Assembly (NCBI GenBank): GCA_019752925.1
Contig: JAIELP010000002.1
Location: forward strand, 62,001 to 126,000
Source of the DNA: a bacterium
GTDB lineage: Bacteria; Bdellovibrionota; Bdellovibrionia; Bdellovibrionales; Bdellovibrionaceae
Length of the DNA stretch: 64,000 nucleotides
Reading direction: 5' to 3'
A model generated the notes under the pieces. It was given only the letters and a program-made list of their open reading frames with translations, had not been told where the DNA came from and ran no database searches. Positions 21,871 to 32,601 of this stretch are shown here, piece by piece. The stretch's first letter is position 1. Each line of letters starts with the position of its first letter. The translations under genes and the position numbers were made by a program.

Positions 21871-22203
21871 ATGGAAAAAGAACTGAACATCTCCACACTA
21901 ATCGAAGAAAATTGCTCTTTTGAGGGCCGCCTTTCTTTTAGTGGTACAGCAAAAATATCCGGCCAATTTAAAGGTGAGATTTACACGAAAGATCACGTCG
22001 TCATTACCGAAACGGCGCAAGTTCATGCTGAAATTGAAGCCGGATACGTAACTATTATGGGTACGCTAGAGGGAAACATAGTTGCCAGTAAAAAGGTCAT
22101 TATGATGCCGCCTGCAATGTTTAGAGGCACCGTAACAACCCCGAGTTTAAAGATCGAAGAGGGTGTTGTTTTCGAGGGCGCCTCATATGTGCCGAAAGCT
22201 TAA
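21871..22203 (+). CDS. Bactofilin family cytoskeletal protein
   Basis: This 110-residue protein is a short beta-helix of the bactofilin type: it begins with EENCSFEGRLSFSG, then has repeated turns such as GQFKGEI, AEIEAGYVTIMG and GNIVAS. Bactofilins polymerise into filaments and often position ParA/ParB or wall enzymes. It starts 3 bases after parB, so coexpression with parAB is likely, which fits a role in origin positioning. The specific role here is inferred. Confidence 0.87.
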   Translation: MEKELNISTLIEENCSFEGRLSFSGTAKISGQFKGEIYTKDHVVITETAQVHAEIEAGYVTIMGTLEGNIVASKKVIMMPPAMFRGTVTTPSLKIEEGVVFEGASYVPKA

Positions 22204-22263
22204 TCAAATCTTATTCATCTGACTGTGAGTTAGTCGCAGGACCCGGGCGTGGACTATAAAATG

Positions 22264-22292
22264 TTGACGCTCAAAAGCAATGAGTGCTATCC
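22264..22292 (+). promoter_or_regulatory. Possible atp operon promoter
   Basis: TTGACG is followed after 17 bases by CTATCC (or after 15 by TGCTAT) in the 118-base spacer between the bactofilin and atp genes. The -10 box is weak. Confidence 0.25.
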
Positions 22293-22321
22293 CAAAGTGT
22301 TTAAAAAAGTAAGGGATCAGC

Positions 22322-22759
22322 ATGGAAATCTTGTTACAGCTTGGCGCCAACAAAACTGCTTTCATTCAGTTTGCGCTTTTTATCATTTCAATTTCGTTTT
22401 TAACTGTATTTGTTTATGGACCTTTTTTTAAAGCCTACGACAAAAGATTACAGCAAACTAAAGGTGCCGATCAGGTAGCATTAGAAACCCAGGAAGAGGC
22501 TAAAAAATTAGAATCAATTTTTCAAACCCGCGCCCGCGAAATAAATCAAAAAATTCAAAGCGTATTTGATGCTTCAAAAACTCAGGCAACTGAGTCTGCT
22601 GGAATTATTTTAAATACAGCAAAATCAAAAGTTACTGAGCAAACAGAAAGCGCAAGAAAAGATATCGGCGCGCAAAAAGCCAACGCCGAAAAACAAGTTC
22701 AGCAAATTTCTCAGGATGTTGCCGCGGAACTTTCTAAAAAATTAACAGGAGCTGTTTAA
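22322..22759 (+). CDS. atpF': ATP synthase F0 subunit b' (b-like)
   Basis: This 145-residue protein has one membrane helix (about residues 15-35) and a long charged helix, as expected of the b/b' stator stalk. Two b-type genes in tandem suggest a heterodimeric stalk. The stop codon of this gene overlaps the ATG of the next (TAATG). AAGGGA lies upstream of the start. Confidence 0.85.
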   Translation: MEILLQLGANKTAFIQFALFIISISFLTVFVYGPFFKAYDKRLQQTKGADQVALETQEEAKKLESIFQTRAREINQKIQSVFDASKTQATESAGIILNTAKSKVTEQTESARKDIGAQKANAEKQVQQISQDVAAELSKKLTGAV

Positions 22760-23325
22760 TGAAAAGCACAGCATTTACAGTAACACTATTAATGTCGGCC
22801 ACCGCGTTGGCGGCCGGAGGCGGTCACGACGCTCATGGCGACGGCCACATTCCGCTAAGAGAAATAGGCTGGCAGGTTGTTAATCTGGGTATTTTATTGT
22901 TGGCGCTGTTTTTCTTTATCAGAAAATCAATTATTGAAACCTTCGCCGCAAGAAAACAAAACTACGTAGACCAATCTCAAAAAACGCTTGCCGCTCTAAA
23001 AGATGCGGAAGCGGCCCTGGCAGACATTAAATCAAAACTCTCAAATTTAGAGGGCGGCGAGAAAAAGGCGTTAGACAACGCGCGCTTTGAGGCCGACCTT
23101 TTAAAAGTTAACCTTATTAAAGATGCTGAGGCTAGCGCAGAAAAAATGAAAAAAGATGCGGTCTTAACTATTAATAATGAGTTAAATAAGGCCAAGGCTG
23201 AAATCAATGCCACTATACTGAATGCCGCGGTTTCTACAGCGACTAAAAATTTATCAGATAAAAACCAAGCCTCTTCATCTCAAGAGAGCGCTTTTTTAAA
23301 ACAACTTGAACAGGTGAAAGCATGA
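22759..23325 (+). CDS. atpF: ATP synthase F0 subunit b
   Basis: This 188-residue stator subunit starts with a signal-peptide-like segment ending ATALAAGG, then a short histidine-rich stretch (GGHDAHGDGH), a membrane helix (about residues 33-53) and a long coiled-coil helix. The cleavable N-terminus is unlike the E. coli b subunit, which begins with its membrane helix. It overlaps atpH by four bases (ATGA). Confidence 0.88.
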   Translation: MKSTAFTVTLLMSATALAAGGGHDAHGDGHIPLREIGWQVVNLGILLLALFFFIRKSIIETFAARKQNYVDQSQKTLAALKDAEAALADIKSKLSNLEGGEKKALDNARFEADLLKVNLIKDAEASAEKMKKDAVLTINNELNKAKAEINATILNAAVSTATKNLSDKNQASSSQESAFLKQLEQVKA

Positions 23326-23864
23326 GTGCAGATGTAATCGTTCAAAAATACTCGCAAGCCTTGTTTGAGGCGGCGGAAGAATCTAAAACAACTGCGGTTG
23401 TGGCTTCTGAGCTTGAACAAATAGTAAAAGTATTTTCTCAGGAAGAATCAGTTAGTTTTTTTGATAGCCCATTTAACACAGTAGATAACAAAATTATGGT
23501 GGCGAAATCTGCCCTTGAAGGCAAATGCTCTCCACAGACGTTTAATTTTGTAATTACCGTTGTTGAAAAAGAAAGAGTGGCTTTCTTGTCTCAAATCAAC
23601 CAAGCCTTCCAAACTTTAGTAAGAGCTCAAGGTGGCGAAACAGAGGGAACTCTTTTTGTTGCTGGCGAAGCCTCTGAGGGCTTTAAGGCTCAGGTTGAGG
23701 CGAAACTTTCTCAATCATTAAATAAAAAAGTAAAATTAAAAGTTGAAAAAGATCCAAGCCTACTTTCTGGTTACAAAGTAACTGTTGGTGGGTGGACAAT
23801 GGACGATTCAGCACAATTTCATTTAAACAAAATTAAAGAAGACATTTCAAAGAGAGGTATATAG
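23322..23864 (+). CDS. atpH: ATP synthase F1 subunit delta
   Basis: This 180-residue protein links the b stalk to the top of the alpha3beta3 ring. The N-terminal YSQALFEAAEE helix and the C-terminal KVTVGGWTMDDS segment are typical of the family. It overlaps atpF by four bases, and the atpA ATG follows immediately after its stop. Confidence 0.93.
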   Translation: MSADVIVQKYSQALFEAAEESKTTAVVASELEQIVKVFSQEESVSFFDSPFNTVDNKIMVAKSALEGKCSPQTFNFVITVVEKERVAFLSQINQAFQTLVRAQGGETEGTLFVAGEASEGFKAQVEAKLSQSLNKKVKLKVEKDPSLLSGYKVTVGGWTMDDSAQFHLNKIKEDISKRGI

Positions 23865-25385
23865 ATGGAAGCCCAAATCAGAGCCGACGAAATCGGACGC
23901 GTTCTTAAAGAACAAATTTCTAAATACAACAAGAACGTAGAAGTTGCAGAAACCGGAAGCGTTTTATCTGTAGGTGACGGGGTTGCTCGTATTCACGGAT
24001 TAGAAAACGTAATGGCCGGCGAAATGGTTGAATTCTCTAACGGAATTCAAGGCATGGCGCTAAATCTTGAAACTTCTCAAGTGGGTGTGGTTATCTTCGG
24101 TGAAGACAGAAACATCAAAGAAGGCGACGTAGTTAAAAGAACAAAAAAAATCGTTTCTGTTCCAGTTGGTGAGGCGTTATTAGGCCGCGTAGTAAATGCG
24201 TTAGGTCAGCCAATCGACGGCATGGGCGCAATCACTTCTCCGCACTCTCGCCAAGTTGAATTAAAAGCTCCGGGTATCGTTTATCGTAAATCGGTTCACG
24301 AACCATTACAAACTGGCTTAAAAGCTATCGACGCCTTAGTACCAATTGGTCGTGGTCAGCGTGAGTTGATCATCGGCGACCGTCAAACTGGTAAAACAGC
24401 TATTGCGATTGATACTATTATTAATCAAAAAGGCCAAAACGTTCACTGCTTTTACGTAGCGATCGGACAAAAACAATCTACAGTTTCTGTGGTTGTTCAA
24501 AAATTACGTGAAGCTGGCGCCTTAGAATATACAACTATCATTTCAACTTCAGCTTCTGATCCGGCTCCTATGCAGTATTTGGCTGCGTACACGGGTACAG
24601 CGATGGCTGAATACTTCCGCGATTCTGGCAAACATGCCTTAATCATTTACGATGACTTAACGAAACAAGCGCAAGCTTACCGTCAAATGTCATTATTATT
24701 ACGTCGTCCTCCCGGCCGCGAAGCTTATCCAGGAGACGTATTCTATTTACACAGCCGTTTATTGGAGCGCGCCGCTAAAGTATCTGATGATAAAGGCGCT
24801 GGTTCATTAACAGCTCTTCCAATCATTGAAACTCAAGCGGGTGATATCTCCGCTTACATTCCTACTAACGTTATCTCGATCACTGACGGTCAGATCTTCT
24901 TAGAATCAGATTTGTTCTATAAAGGTGTTCGTCCTGCGATTTCTATCGGTAAATCGGTATCTCGCGTGGGTGGTGCAGCTCAGGTTAAGGGTATGAAACA
25001 AGTTGCTGGTCCAATTAAACTTGAATTAGCGCAGTTCCGTGCTCTTGAGGCTTTCGCAGCTTTCGCGTCTGATTTAGATAAAGCGTCCCAACAACAATTA
25101 TCTCGCGGTCGTAAACTTGTTGAATTATTAAAACAAGGCCAATACCAGCCGGTAAGAGTTGAAGAACAAATCGTAGCAATCTTCGCAGCAACTAACGGTT
25201 ACATGGATTCATTACAAGATGCTGACGTTAAGAAATACGAAAAAGACATGGTTCAATTCTTAAAACAAAAATACTCTAGCATCTTAAAAAACATCGATGA
25301 GAAAAAACAAGTTTCTGACGATGTTAAAAAAGATTTAGTGACGGCTCTTAAAGAGTTCGCCGCTGTTTTCCAACCAACTAAATAG
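23865..25385 (+). CDS. atpA: ATP synthase F1 subunit alpha
   Basis: This 506-residue non-catalytic subunit has the P-loop GDRQTGKT at residues 171-178 and the ATP synthase alpha/beta signature region near [14 protein letters not shown]. Its length and order are standard. The codon choice (frequent TTA, GGT, CGT) fits a highly expressed gene. Confidence 0.97.
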   Translation: MEAQIRADEIGRVLKEQISKYNKNVEVAETGSVLSVGDGVARIHGLENVMAGEMVEFSNGIQGMALNLETSQVGVVIFGEDRNIKEGDVVKRTKKIVSVPVGEALLGRVVNALGQPIDGMGAITSPHSRQVELKAPGIVYRKSVHEPLQTGLKAIDALVPIGRGQRELIIGDRQTGKTAIAIDTIINQKGQNVHCFYVAIGQKQSTVSVVVQKLREAGALEYTTIISTSASDPAPMQYLAAYTGTAMAEYFRDSGKHALIIYDDLTKQAQAYRQMSLLLRRPPGREAYPGDVFYLHSRLLERAAKVSDDKGAGSLTALPIIETQAGDISAYIPTNVISITDGQIFLESDLFYKGVRPAISIGKSVSRVGGAAQVKGMKQVAGPIKLELAQFRALEAFAAFASDLDKASQQQLSRGRKLVELLKQGQYQPVRVEEQIVAIFAATNGYMDSLQDADVKKYEKDMVQFLKQKYSSILKNIDEKKQVSDDVKKDLVTALKEFAAVFQPTK

Positions 25386-25402
25386 TTGAAGAAAGCTAAA
25401 AG

Positions 25403-26275
25403 ATGGCAAATCTAAAAGAGATACGCATACGAATTGACTCGACAAAGAATACTCAGCAAATCACGAAAGCGATGAAGCTGGTTTCTGCGGCGAAACTTCG
25501 TAAAGCGCAACACAACATCACCAATATGCGCCCGTACGCAGTTACACTTAAAGGTGTGATTGCGAACATTGCGGCCACGCAAAAAGTGACCCACCCGTTG
25601 ATGACAAAAAAAGAAAACGTTAAGAGCGTGTTACTTGTTGTTTTAACTTCGGACCGCGGTCTTTGCGGCGGCTTCAACAGCAGCATTATTAAGTTTGCAG
25701 AAAAATATTACGCTGATCACAAAGCTGGTCTTGAAAAAATCGACTTCATCTTTGTTGGTAAGCGTGGTTCTGATTACTTCGCAAGAAAAAATGTTAAAGG
25801 TTTAGAAAGCATTACTAAACTTGATAAAGACATTTCTTACGATTTAGCTCATGGCGTGGCTGAAAAGCTGATCAATCGCTTTATGGATGGCAGCTACGAT
25901 GAAATCAGACTTGTTTACAATGAGTTTAAGTCTGCAATTTCTCAAAAAGTAGTTTGTGAAACTCTTCTTCCGGTTGAAATTGAAAAATCTTCTTTTGAAG
26001 GTACAAATTTCTCTCCGGACATGATTTTTGACCCAGCTCCTGAAGTCATTATTGAAGATCTATTAAAAAAGAACTTCAACTTACAGGTTTACAGAGCGAT
26101 GTCAGAATCAGTTGCTTCTGAGCATGGTGCCCGCATGACGGCGATGGAAAACGCATCGAACAACGCGCGCGATATGATCAACAAGTTGACGTTAACGTAC
26201 AACAAAGCAAGACAAGAGAAGATTACGACAGAGCTTACGGAAATCGTGAGCGGCGCGGAATCGTTAAAAGGATAG
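25403..26275 (+). CDS. atpG: ATP synthase F1 subunit gamma
   Basis: This 290-residue protein forms the rotating shaft. The N-terminal IDSTKNTQQITKAMKLVSAA and the C-terminal NKARQEKITTELTEIVSGA helices are conserved family features. It follows atpA after 17 bases. A hairpin lies in the spacer to atpD. Confidence 0.96.
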   Translation: MANLKEIRIRIDSTKNTQQITKAMKLVSAAKLRKAQHNITNMRPYAVTLKGVIANIAATQKVTHPLMTKKENVKSVLLVVLTSDRGLCGGFNSSIIKFAEKYYADHKAGLEKIDFIFVGKRGSDYFARKNVKGLESITKLDKDISYDLAHGVAEKLINRFMDGSYDEIRLVYNEFKSAISQKVVCETLLPVEIEKSSFEGTNFSPDMIFDPAPEVIIEDLLKKNFNLQVYRAMSESVASEHGARMTAMENASNNARDMINKLTLTYNKARQEKITTELTEIVSGAESLKG

Positions 26276-27736
<1,461 letters not shown>

Positions 27737-27763
27737 TTTTTTAAGAGAAGTTTTAATTAAGAG

Positions 27764-27783
27764 GATCCGGAGAAATCCGGATC
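27764..27783 (+). other. Strong hairpin with GAAA tetraloop between atpD and atpC
   Basis: GATCCGGA and TCCGGATC form a perfect 8-bp stem closed by a GAAA (GNRA type) loop. No T run follows, so it does not look like an intrinsic terminator. It may protect the upstream message or set the level of the epsilon subunit. Confidence 0.6.
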
Positions 27784-27806
27784 TGTGCACCGAGAAGAAG
27801 GTAAAA

Positions 27807-28211
27807 ATGTTTAAATTGAATGTTTTAACTCCAGAAAGAAAAGCTGTTTTTGATCAGGAAATCACAAAAGTGACTGTTCCTGCGCATTCAGGAGAAATGA
27901 CTATTTTACCAGGCCACTCGCCATTAATTACAACTTTAGGCACCGGTATTTTAAAATATAAAATTAAAGGTCAGGAAAAAACCTATAAGGCAGTAATTAG
28001 CTGGGGCTATTGTGAAGTGTCGCCGGAAACGGTAAACGTTTTAGCCGAGTTTATGCAAACGCCTGAAGAGGTTGTTGAAGAAACAGCTAAAAATCACTTA
28101 CAAAACGCTGAGAAAAAACTAATTACCGAAGTTCTGAATGACGCAGACTACGTTGCAACAATGAACGAGGCCGATAAAGCCAGAGCCGCAATTAACCTAG
28201 TAAAACACTAA
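27807..28211 (+). CDS. atpC: ATP synthase F1 subunit epsilon
   Basis: This 134-residue protein has the N-terminal beta-sandwich (KLNVLTPERKAVFDQE, then PGHSPLITTLGTG) and a C-terminal helical hairpin. It couples the gamma shaft to the c ring and can inhibit ATP hydrolysis. It is the last atp gene; a radical SAM gene starts 23 bases downstream in the same direction. Confidence 0.94.
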   Translation: MFKLNVLTPERKAVFDQEITKVTVPAHSGEMTILPGHSPLITTLGTGILKYKIKGQEKTYKAVISWGYCEVSPETVNVLAEFMQTPEEVVEETAKNHLQNAEKKLITEVLNDADYVATMNEADKARAAINLVKH

Positions 28212-28232
28212 AAAATAGTATTAAACTATTTT
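28212..28232 (+). other. AT-only hairpin between atpC and the first radical SAM gene
   Basis: AAAATAGT and ACTATTTT pair perfectly around ATTAA. The stem has only one G-C pair per arm, so as a terminator it is weak. It directly precedes the GTG start of the next gene and could hide its ribosome binding region. Confidence 0.3.
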
Positions 28233-28234
28233 AA

Positions 28235-29701
28235 GTGAGTGAAGATAAAAATAAAAATTTAAATAATATCCGAGGTGATCAAGTAACTGTGGACGAGTCT
28301 ACAGGAAGCATCACCTCTGATTATTTAAGCTCTGCCAAGATAGTATTAAAAAAGCTTAACAACGTTTCAAAATGCATGTGTTTGGCGAAGTGGTACTACT
28401 CATCAATTAATTTAACGACCGGCAAGACTCAATCTTGCTATCATCCTCCCGCACACGACATTTTAGCTAACGAATTAGTCACAAACAGCTCGGCACTTCA
28501 TAATACAAAATATAAAAAAAATCAGCGCGCAAAAATGCTTAAAGGCGAAAGACCTGCGGAGTGCCAGTACTGTTGGAATATTGAAGACGCGGGTGACGGC
28601 GAACAGCTATCAGACCGCGCTTACAGATCGGCTGACTTTTTTAGCGAAGATCTTTTACAAGAAGCCATAGATTTTGGTGCCGAGGGAAATCCGAGCCCTA
28701 GATTTTTAGAAATAGTTTTTAGTAATCACTGTAATCTTAAGTGCAGCTATTGCTCTCCTCATCAGTCGACAGCTTGGTATGAAGATGTATCAAAGAATGG
28801 GCCCTACAGACTACACGATCATGCTCACAACGACTTAAGAGGGCTAGCGTGGTTGGGTCTTTTGCCTTCTCCAGAAAAAACAAAAAAATATGTTGAAGCC
28901 TTTTGGGCTTGGTGGCCAGAGCTGTATAAAGAACTAAAACATCTAAAAATTTCAGGCGGTGAACCGCTACTAGATGAAAACACCTACAAAGTTTTTGATT
29001 ACGTATTACAAAACCCCAAAAAAGACTTACAACTCATGTTGATGTCGAACTGCAACCCGCCACAAGCCTTGTGGGATAAATTTTTAAAACAAATAAAAGA
29101 AATGGCTAAACAAAACTCATTTGACCATTTTATGCTGTTTTATTCACTTGATGCGTGGGGAAACAAAGCGGCCTACGTTCGAAACGGGCTAAAATTTTCT
29201 GAGTCGCTACATAATGTAAAAGAGTTTTTGGAGTCGACAGAAAAAACGAGCGTTACAGTTACATCAACATTTAATATATTTTCTGTTTTTAGTTTTAAAG
29301 AATTTTTAGAAGGAATCTTAGAGCTAAGACAAAAATACTCAACGGATAGGCAAAAAATTTGGATAGATTTTCCAACACTTGGCGCGCCAGATTGGCTTTC
29401 AATTAAAATTCTTCCTAAAGAATACGCCGCCGTAATTAAAGAAGGAATAGAGTTTGTTGAAAGCAATCTTGAAACTCAAGACACTAGATTTAAAGGCTTT
29501 AAAGATTTTGAGTTAGAAAAAATAAAAACGATTTATTCACAAATGATAAGCAACGAAGAGTCTGATAAAACAAAAAAACTTCGAAAAGACTTTACTAAGT
29601 TTTTTAACGAACAAGACAAAAGAAGTGGAAACAACCTTTTGAATGTTTTTCCGAACATGAAAGAGTTTATATCTCAGATTGAAGCTCAGGAAAAGTTGTA
29701 G
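28235..29701 (+). CDS. Radical SAM protein, N-terminal twitch-type cysteine domain (subtype A)
   Basis: This 488-residue protein is a radical SAM enzyme of unknown substrate. The cluster motif CNLKCSYC gives C166, C170 and C173, and the SAM-binding GGEP is at 241-244. An N-terminal domain carries C49, C68 and CxxC at C110/C113, with CLAKW and CYHPPAHD around them; these probably bind a second iron-sulfur cluster, as in proteins with an N-terminal half-SPASM (twitch) domain. The C-terminus has the shared DxR-type motif EQDKR...VFP. The start is GTG with no strong ribosome binding site. It is closest to the gene at 31018 and overlaps the 3' end of the facing gene by 35 bases. Confidence 0.85.
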   Translation: MSEDKNKNLNNIRGDQVTVDESTGSITSDYLSSAKIVLKKLNNVSKCMCLAKWYYSSINLTTGKTQSCYHPPAHDILANELVTNSSALHNTKYKKNQRAKMLKGERPAECQYCWNIEDAGDGEQLSDRAYRSADFFSEDLLQEAIDFGAEGNPSPRFLEIVFSNHCNLKCSYCSPHQSTAWYEDVSKNGPYRLHDHAHNDLRGLAWLGLLPSPEKTKKYVEAFWAWWPELYKELKHLKISGGEPLLDENTYKVFDYVLQNPKKDLQLMLMSNCNPPQALWDKFLKQIKEMAKQNSFDHFMLFYSLDAWGNKAAYVRNGLKFSESLHNVKEFLESTEKTSVTVTSTFNIFSVFSFKEFLEGILELRQKYSTDRQKIWIDFPTLGAPDWLSIKILPKEYAAVIKEGIEFVESNLETQDTRFKGFKDFELEKIKTIYSQMISNEESDKTKKLRKDFTKFFNEQDKRSGNNLLNVFPNMKEFISQIEAQEKL

Positions 29702-30947
29702 AAAAACTAGTTTTTCTGGTTTTGTCTAATACTTGCGTGTACGCCAAGAAGTTTTCAAATTCATGGGAGCGATCTTCAGAATCCATATATTCTAAATTTG
29801 CATTAAGGCGCGAGATGGCCCGATTTTTTAAGTCTGGACGATCTTTAAAATACACAACAAAGTCTTTTTCATATAGTAGCGTATATTTTTTTCGAATGCT
29901 TGCTTTAATTTTTAAAGGCAAAACTCGCGGATTTAAATAAAATGGAGAATGCGCGATGCCCGTTAAGGGAAGGTTTGAGTTGACGTCTTTAATGCCAATT
30001 TTTTTAAAATTTTGTTGCATAAACCAACGCAGGAACTGAGGAAAATAATAAATACTAATTGCGTGCATCGTGCTTAACATAAAAACAGAAATGTTATTTG
30101 GTGTGGAATCTAACTTTTTTAAATTTTTTTCTATGGCGATCCAGTTGGCAGGGTAACGAACATAGTGATTGTGCTCATCAACGCCGTCTAAACTCAAAAT
30201 AATATCAATATCTCTAAATTTTGAAAGTAACTCTAAGATGTCGTCGGTTAAAACGGTTCCGTTGGTGTGAAAGCGAATAGAAAGATACCTGGAGTATCCG
30301 CGCTCTACGCAATCTTTTAAAAACGAAATTTGTTCATTTATTAAAAAGGGTTCGCCTCCACCTATAACTAAATCTCGAATATCCGGAATTAAGGCTTTGA
30401 AGTTTTTCCAAAAATTTTCGTCTTTGTACCAGAGGTAGTCATTGCTGTTTGCTTTAGCTTTCCATGTAAAATCGGAAGTTACTTTATCGTCAGTTGAGTT
30501 TTCAATCATTTTTGAAATATCTGCAGCCCACTTGGTGCTTTCAGAAGGGCCACACATAATACACTGTAGGTTGCAGTTGTTCGCTAATCGCAAATCTATA
30601 GACTTAATGGGAGAGGTCAAATAACCATCTTCAGAGGTTGCATCTATTAAGCTTTCAAAAGAGCCCAGCATATTTAAATAATTGCGGTTACTTGAGACGC
30701 GGTGAGATTCAATTCCGCAGGCCTCTTCGTTATAACAACGAACACAGCTATTAGATTTTTTTCCGGCAAGTAGATCTTGACGCAAGGACTTCATTTTTTC
30801 AGAATTCCAAGCCTCTAAAAAACTGTGAGTTTTAACGTTGGCACTTGAATCATCAACAGCTACGCAACAAGGCAGAATGCTGCCGTTAGTAAGTGTAGCT
30901 AAGTGATCCCACGGATATATGCAAAAAGTTGGACTTAAATCGCGCAT
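29667..30947 (-). CDS. Radical SAM protein, N-terminal twitch-type cysteine domain (subtype B)
   Basis: This 426-residue radical SAM protein has CNLQCIMC (C125, C129, C132) and GGGEP. Its N-terminal domain shows FCIYPW, then CC 17 residues after the first cysteine, then CVRCYNEE (C9, C27, C28, C68, C71), a pattern shared by five proteins of this array. The conserved segments DGVDEHNHYVRYPANW and, at the C-terminus, YTQVLDKTR...TFPEL are also shared. The substrate is unknown. It is divergent from the gene at 31018 and faces the one at 28235. The closest relative by eye in the array is the protein at 35440. Confidence 0.87.
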   Translation of the reverse strand: MRDLSPTFCIYPWDHLATLTNGSILPCCVAVDDSSANVKTHSFLEAWNSEKMKSLRQDLLAGKKSNSCVRCYNEEACGIESHRVSSNRNYLNMLGSFESLIDATSEDGYLTSPIKSIDLRLANNCNLQCIMCGPSESTKWAADISKMIENSTDDKVTSDFTWKAKANSNDYLWYKDENFWKNFKALIPDIRDLVIGGGEPFLINEQISFLKDCVERGYSRYLSIRFHTNGTVLTDDILELLSKFRDIDIILSLDGVDEHNHYVRYPANWIAIEKNLKKLDSTPNNISVFMLSTMHAISIYYFPQFLRWFMQQNFKKIGIKDVNSNLPLTGIAHSPFYLNPRVLPLKIKASIRKKYTLLYEKDFVVYFKDRPDLKNRAISRLNANLEYMDSEDRSHEFENFLAYTQVLDKTRKTSFSTTFPELQSEI

Positions 30948-31017
30948 TGATCATACAATAATTAGTTATTTTTTATAAAATGTCTATATATTGTGTAATT
31001 GGGATAAGAAAAGAGAT

Positions 31018-32601
31018 ATGGCCATAACAAAAAAAAGCAAAGAATATCACGCGGGCGCAGAAGAAATGCGCGAAAAGCTAAATGCTATTAGCCCGAGTTT
31101 TTGTTTAGCAAAATGGATGATGGTGAGCATGCATTTAACAAATGGAAAAACTCAATCTTGTTATCACCCGCCGGCGCACGATATTCCAATTGAGGGCTTA
31201 AGCGAAAACCCAGGGCTACTGCACAACACCGAATTTAAAATTAAAGAACGAAAGCAAATGCGTAATGGCGAGCGCCCAGATGGCTGCAAATATTGTTGGG
31301 CCGCAGAAGACGCACCTAGCGCCGAAAAACTAGGTCACCTTTCAGATCGACATTATAAGAGTAGCGAATGGTGGGCAGCAGACCAGCTCGAAAAAATTCA
31401 GCTTGGCGACGAAAGGCTCGACAAGGGAGTAACCCCGGCTTATGTAGAAGTAAATTTTAATCAAGCATGTAACTTTAAATGTATTTATTGCAGTCCTCAT
31501 ATTAGCTCGGAATGGCAAAAAGAAATCGAAATTCATGGAGATTATAGGCTTGAAGAGTATATTCACAACAATATAGAGGCTTTAAAAAAAGTTGGGCTGA
31601 TGCCACTAACAACGCCCAACAATGAAAACCCATTTGTTCAGTCATTCTGGAAGTGGTGGCCACAGATATATAAAGATTTAAAAGTTTTCAGAATGACCGG
31701 CGGCGAGCCGCTGCTAGATGTAAACACGTGGAAAGTTTTGGATTATGCCCATCAAAACCCAAATGCAGATCTAGAGCTAAGCATTACTAGTAACCTGTGT
31801 CCTCCTAAATCAGAGATATTTGAAAAATTTATTTTAAAGTTGCAAAAGCTAGAAAAGATTCAAATTTGGGAAGATAGCGATAAATTAAATAAAAATACCG
31901 GAAATTATGGCTACGTAAGTCCGGCCATAAAATATTTTATGTTATTTGTTAGCTGCGATAGTGTTGGCGCTCAAGCCGAATACATCCGCACGGGCATGAA
32001 CTTCAACGTAGTTAAAAATAATATTAGAGAAGTTTTATCTAAAACTGACGGAACTGCAATAACGCTAATTAATACATTTAATGTTTTAAGTTTGCCAAAG
32101 CTAAAAGATTTTTTGAGCTGGATACTCGAGTTGAGAGAAGAGTTTTGCTATGAAAATCAAAAAGAAGAAGTAATTCAAGTAAGCGACCCGCGTGGCATTT
32201 TACACAAACCATATACTAGGAAAAAAAGACAAAGAGTTTGGTTTGATATTCCAATACTGAGTCAGCCCAGCTGGCTCAGTATTAAATTAATGGCCAATAC
32301 GGAGTGGGAAAAACACCTGAGTGAAATTATTTCGTTTATGGAGGAAAATGTTCAAAAAGATGATTACGACACGAGCTACAGGGGCTTTAAGCCCTATGAA
32401 ATATTAAAAGTTAAGCGAAATTTTTCCATAATGAAACAGAGTTTTGAGCCAGAAGAGCTTAATATAAATAAAAGAAGATTTGTTGAGTATGTAAATGAAT
32501 TAGATAGGCGCCGCGCCACCAATTTTTTACAGATATTTCCGGAATTAGAAAATTTTTATAAATCAATTAATTCCACCAAAGACAAAGCATATGAGAAATA
32601 G
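31018..32601 (+). CDS. Radical SAM protein, N-terminal twitch-type cysteine domain (subtype A)
   Basis: This protein of 527 residues has CNFKCIYC (C151, C155, C158), GGEP, and the subtype A N-terminal cysteines C29, C48, C90 and C93 with CLAKW, CYHPPAHD and CKYCWAAED. The cysteine spacing is the same as in the protein at 28235. The ATG at 31018 has AAGAAAAGAG just upstream; a TTG at 30991 would add nine residues but lies in the promoter region. A lysine- and arginine-rich insertion precedes the RVWFDIP segment in the C-terminal half. The C-terminus has YVNELDRRR...IFPEL. Substrate unknown. Confidence 0.85.
   Translation: MAITKKSKEYHAGAEEMREKLNAISPSFCLAKWMMVSMHLTNGKTQSCYHPPAHDIPIEGLSENPGLLHNTEFKIKERKQMRNGERPDGCKYCWAAEDAPSAEKLGHLSDRHYKSSEWWAADQLEKIQLGDERLDKGVTPAYVEVNFNQACNFKCIYCSPHISSEWQKEIEIHGDYRLEEYIHNNIEALKKVGLMPLTTPNNENPFVQSFWKWWPQIYKDLKVFRMTGGEPLLDVNTWKVLDYAHQNPNADLELSITSNLCPPKSEIFEKFILKLQKLEKIQIWEDSDKLNKNTGNYGYVSPAIKYFMLFVSCDSVGAQAEYIRTGMNFNVVKNNIREVLSKTDGTAITLINTFNVLSLPKLKDFLSWILELREEFCYENQKEEVIQVSDPRGILHKPYTRKKRQRVWFDIPILSQPSWLSIKLMANTEWEKHLSEIISFMEENVQKDDYDTSYRGFKPYEILKVKRNFSIMKQSFEPEELNINKRRFVEYVNELDRRRATNFLQIFPELENFYKSINSTKDKAYEK

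Noticed and set aside
22249..22431. 60-codon frame ahead of the first atp gene
   Set aside because: It overlaps the b' subunit gene in another frame, has no ribosome binding site and has no protein-like features.
30991..31017. Upstream TTG start for the radical SAM gene at 31018
   Set aside because: It lies in the likely promoter, has no site before it, and the ATG at 31018 has a good one.
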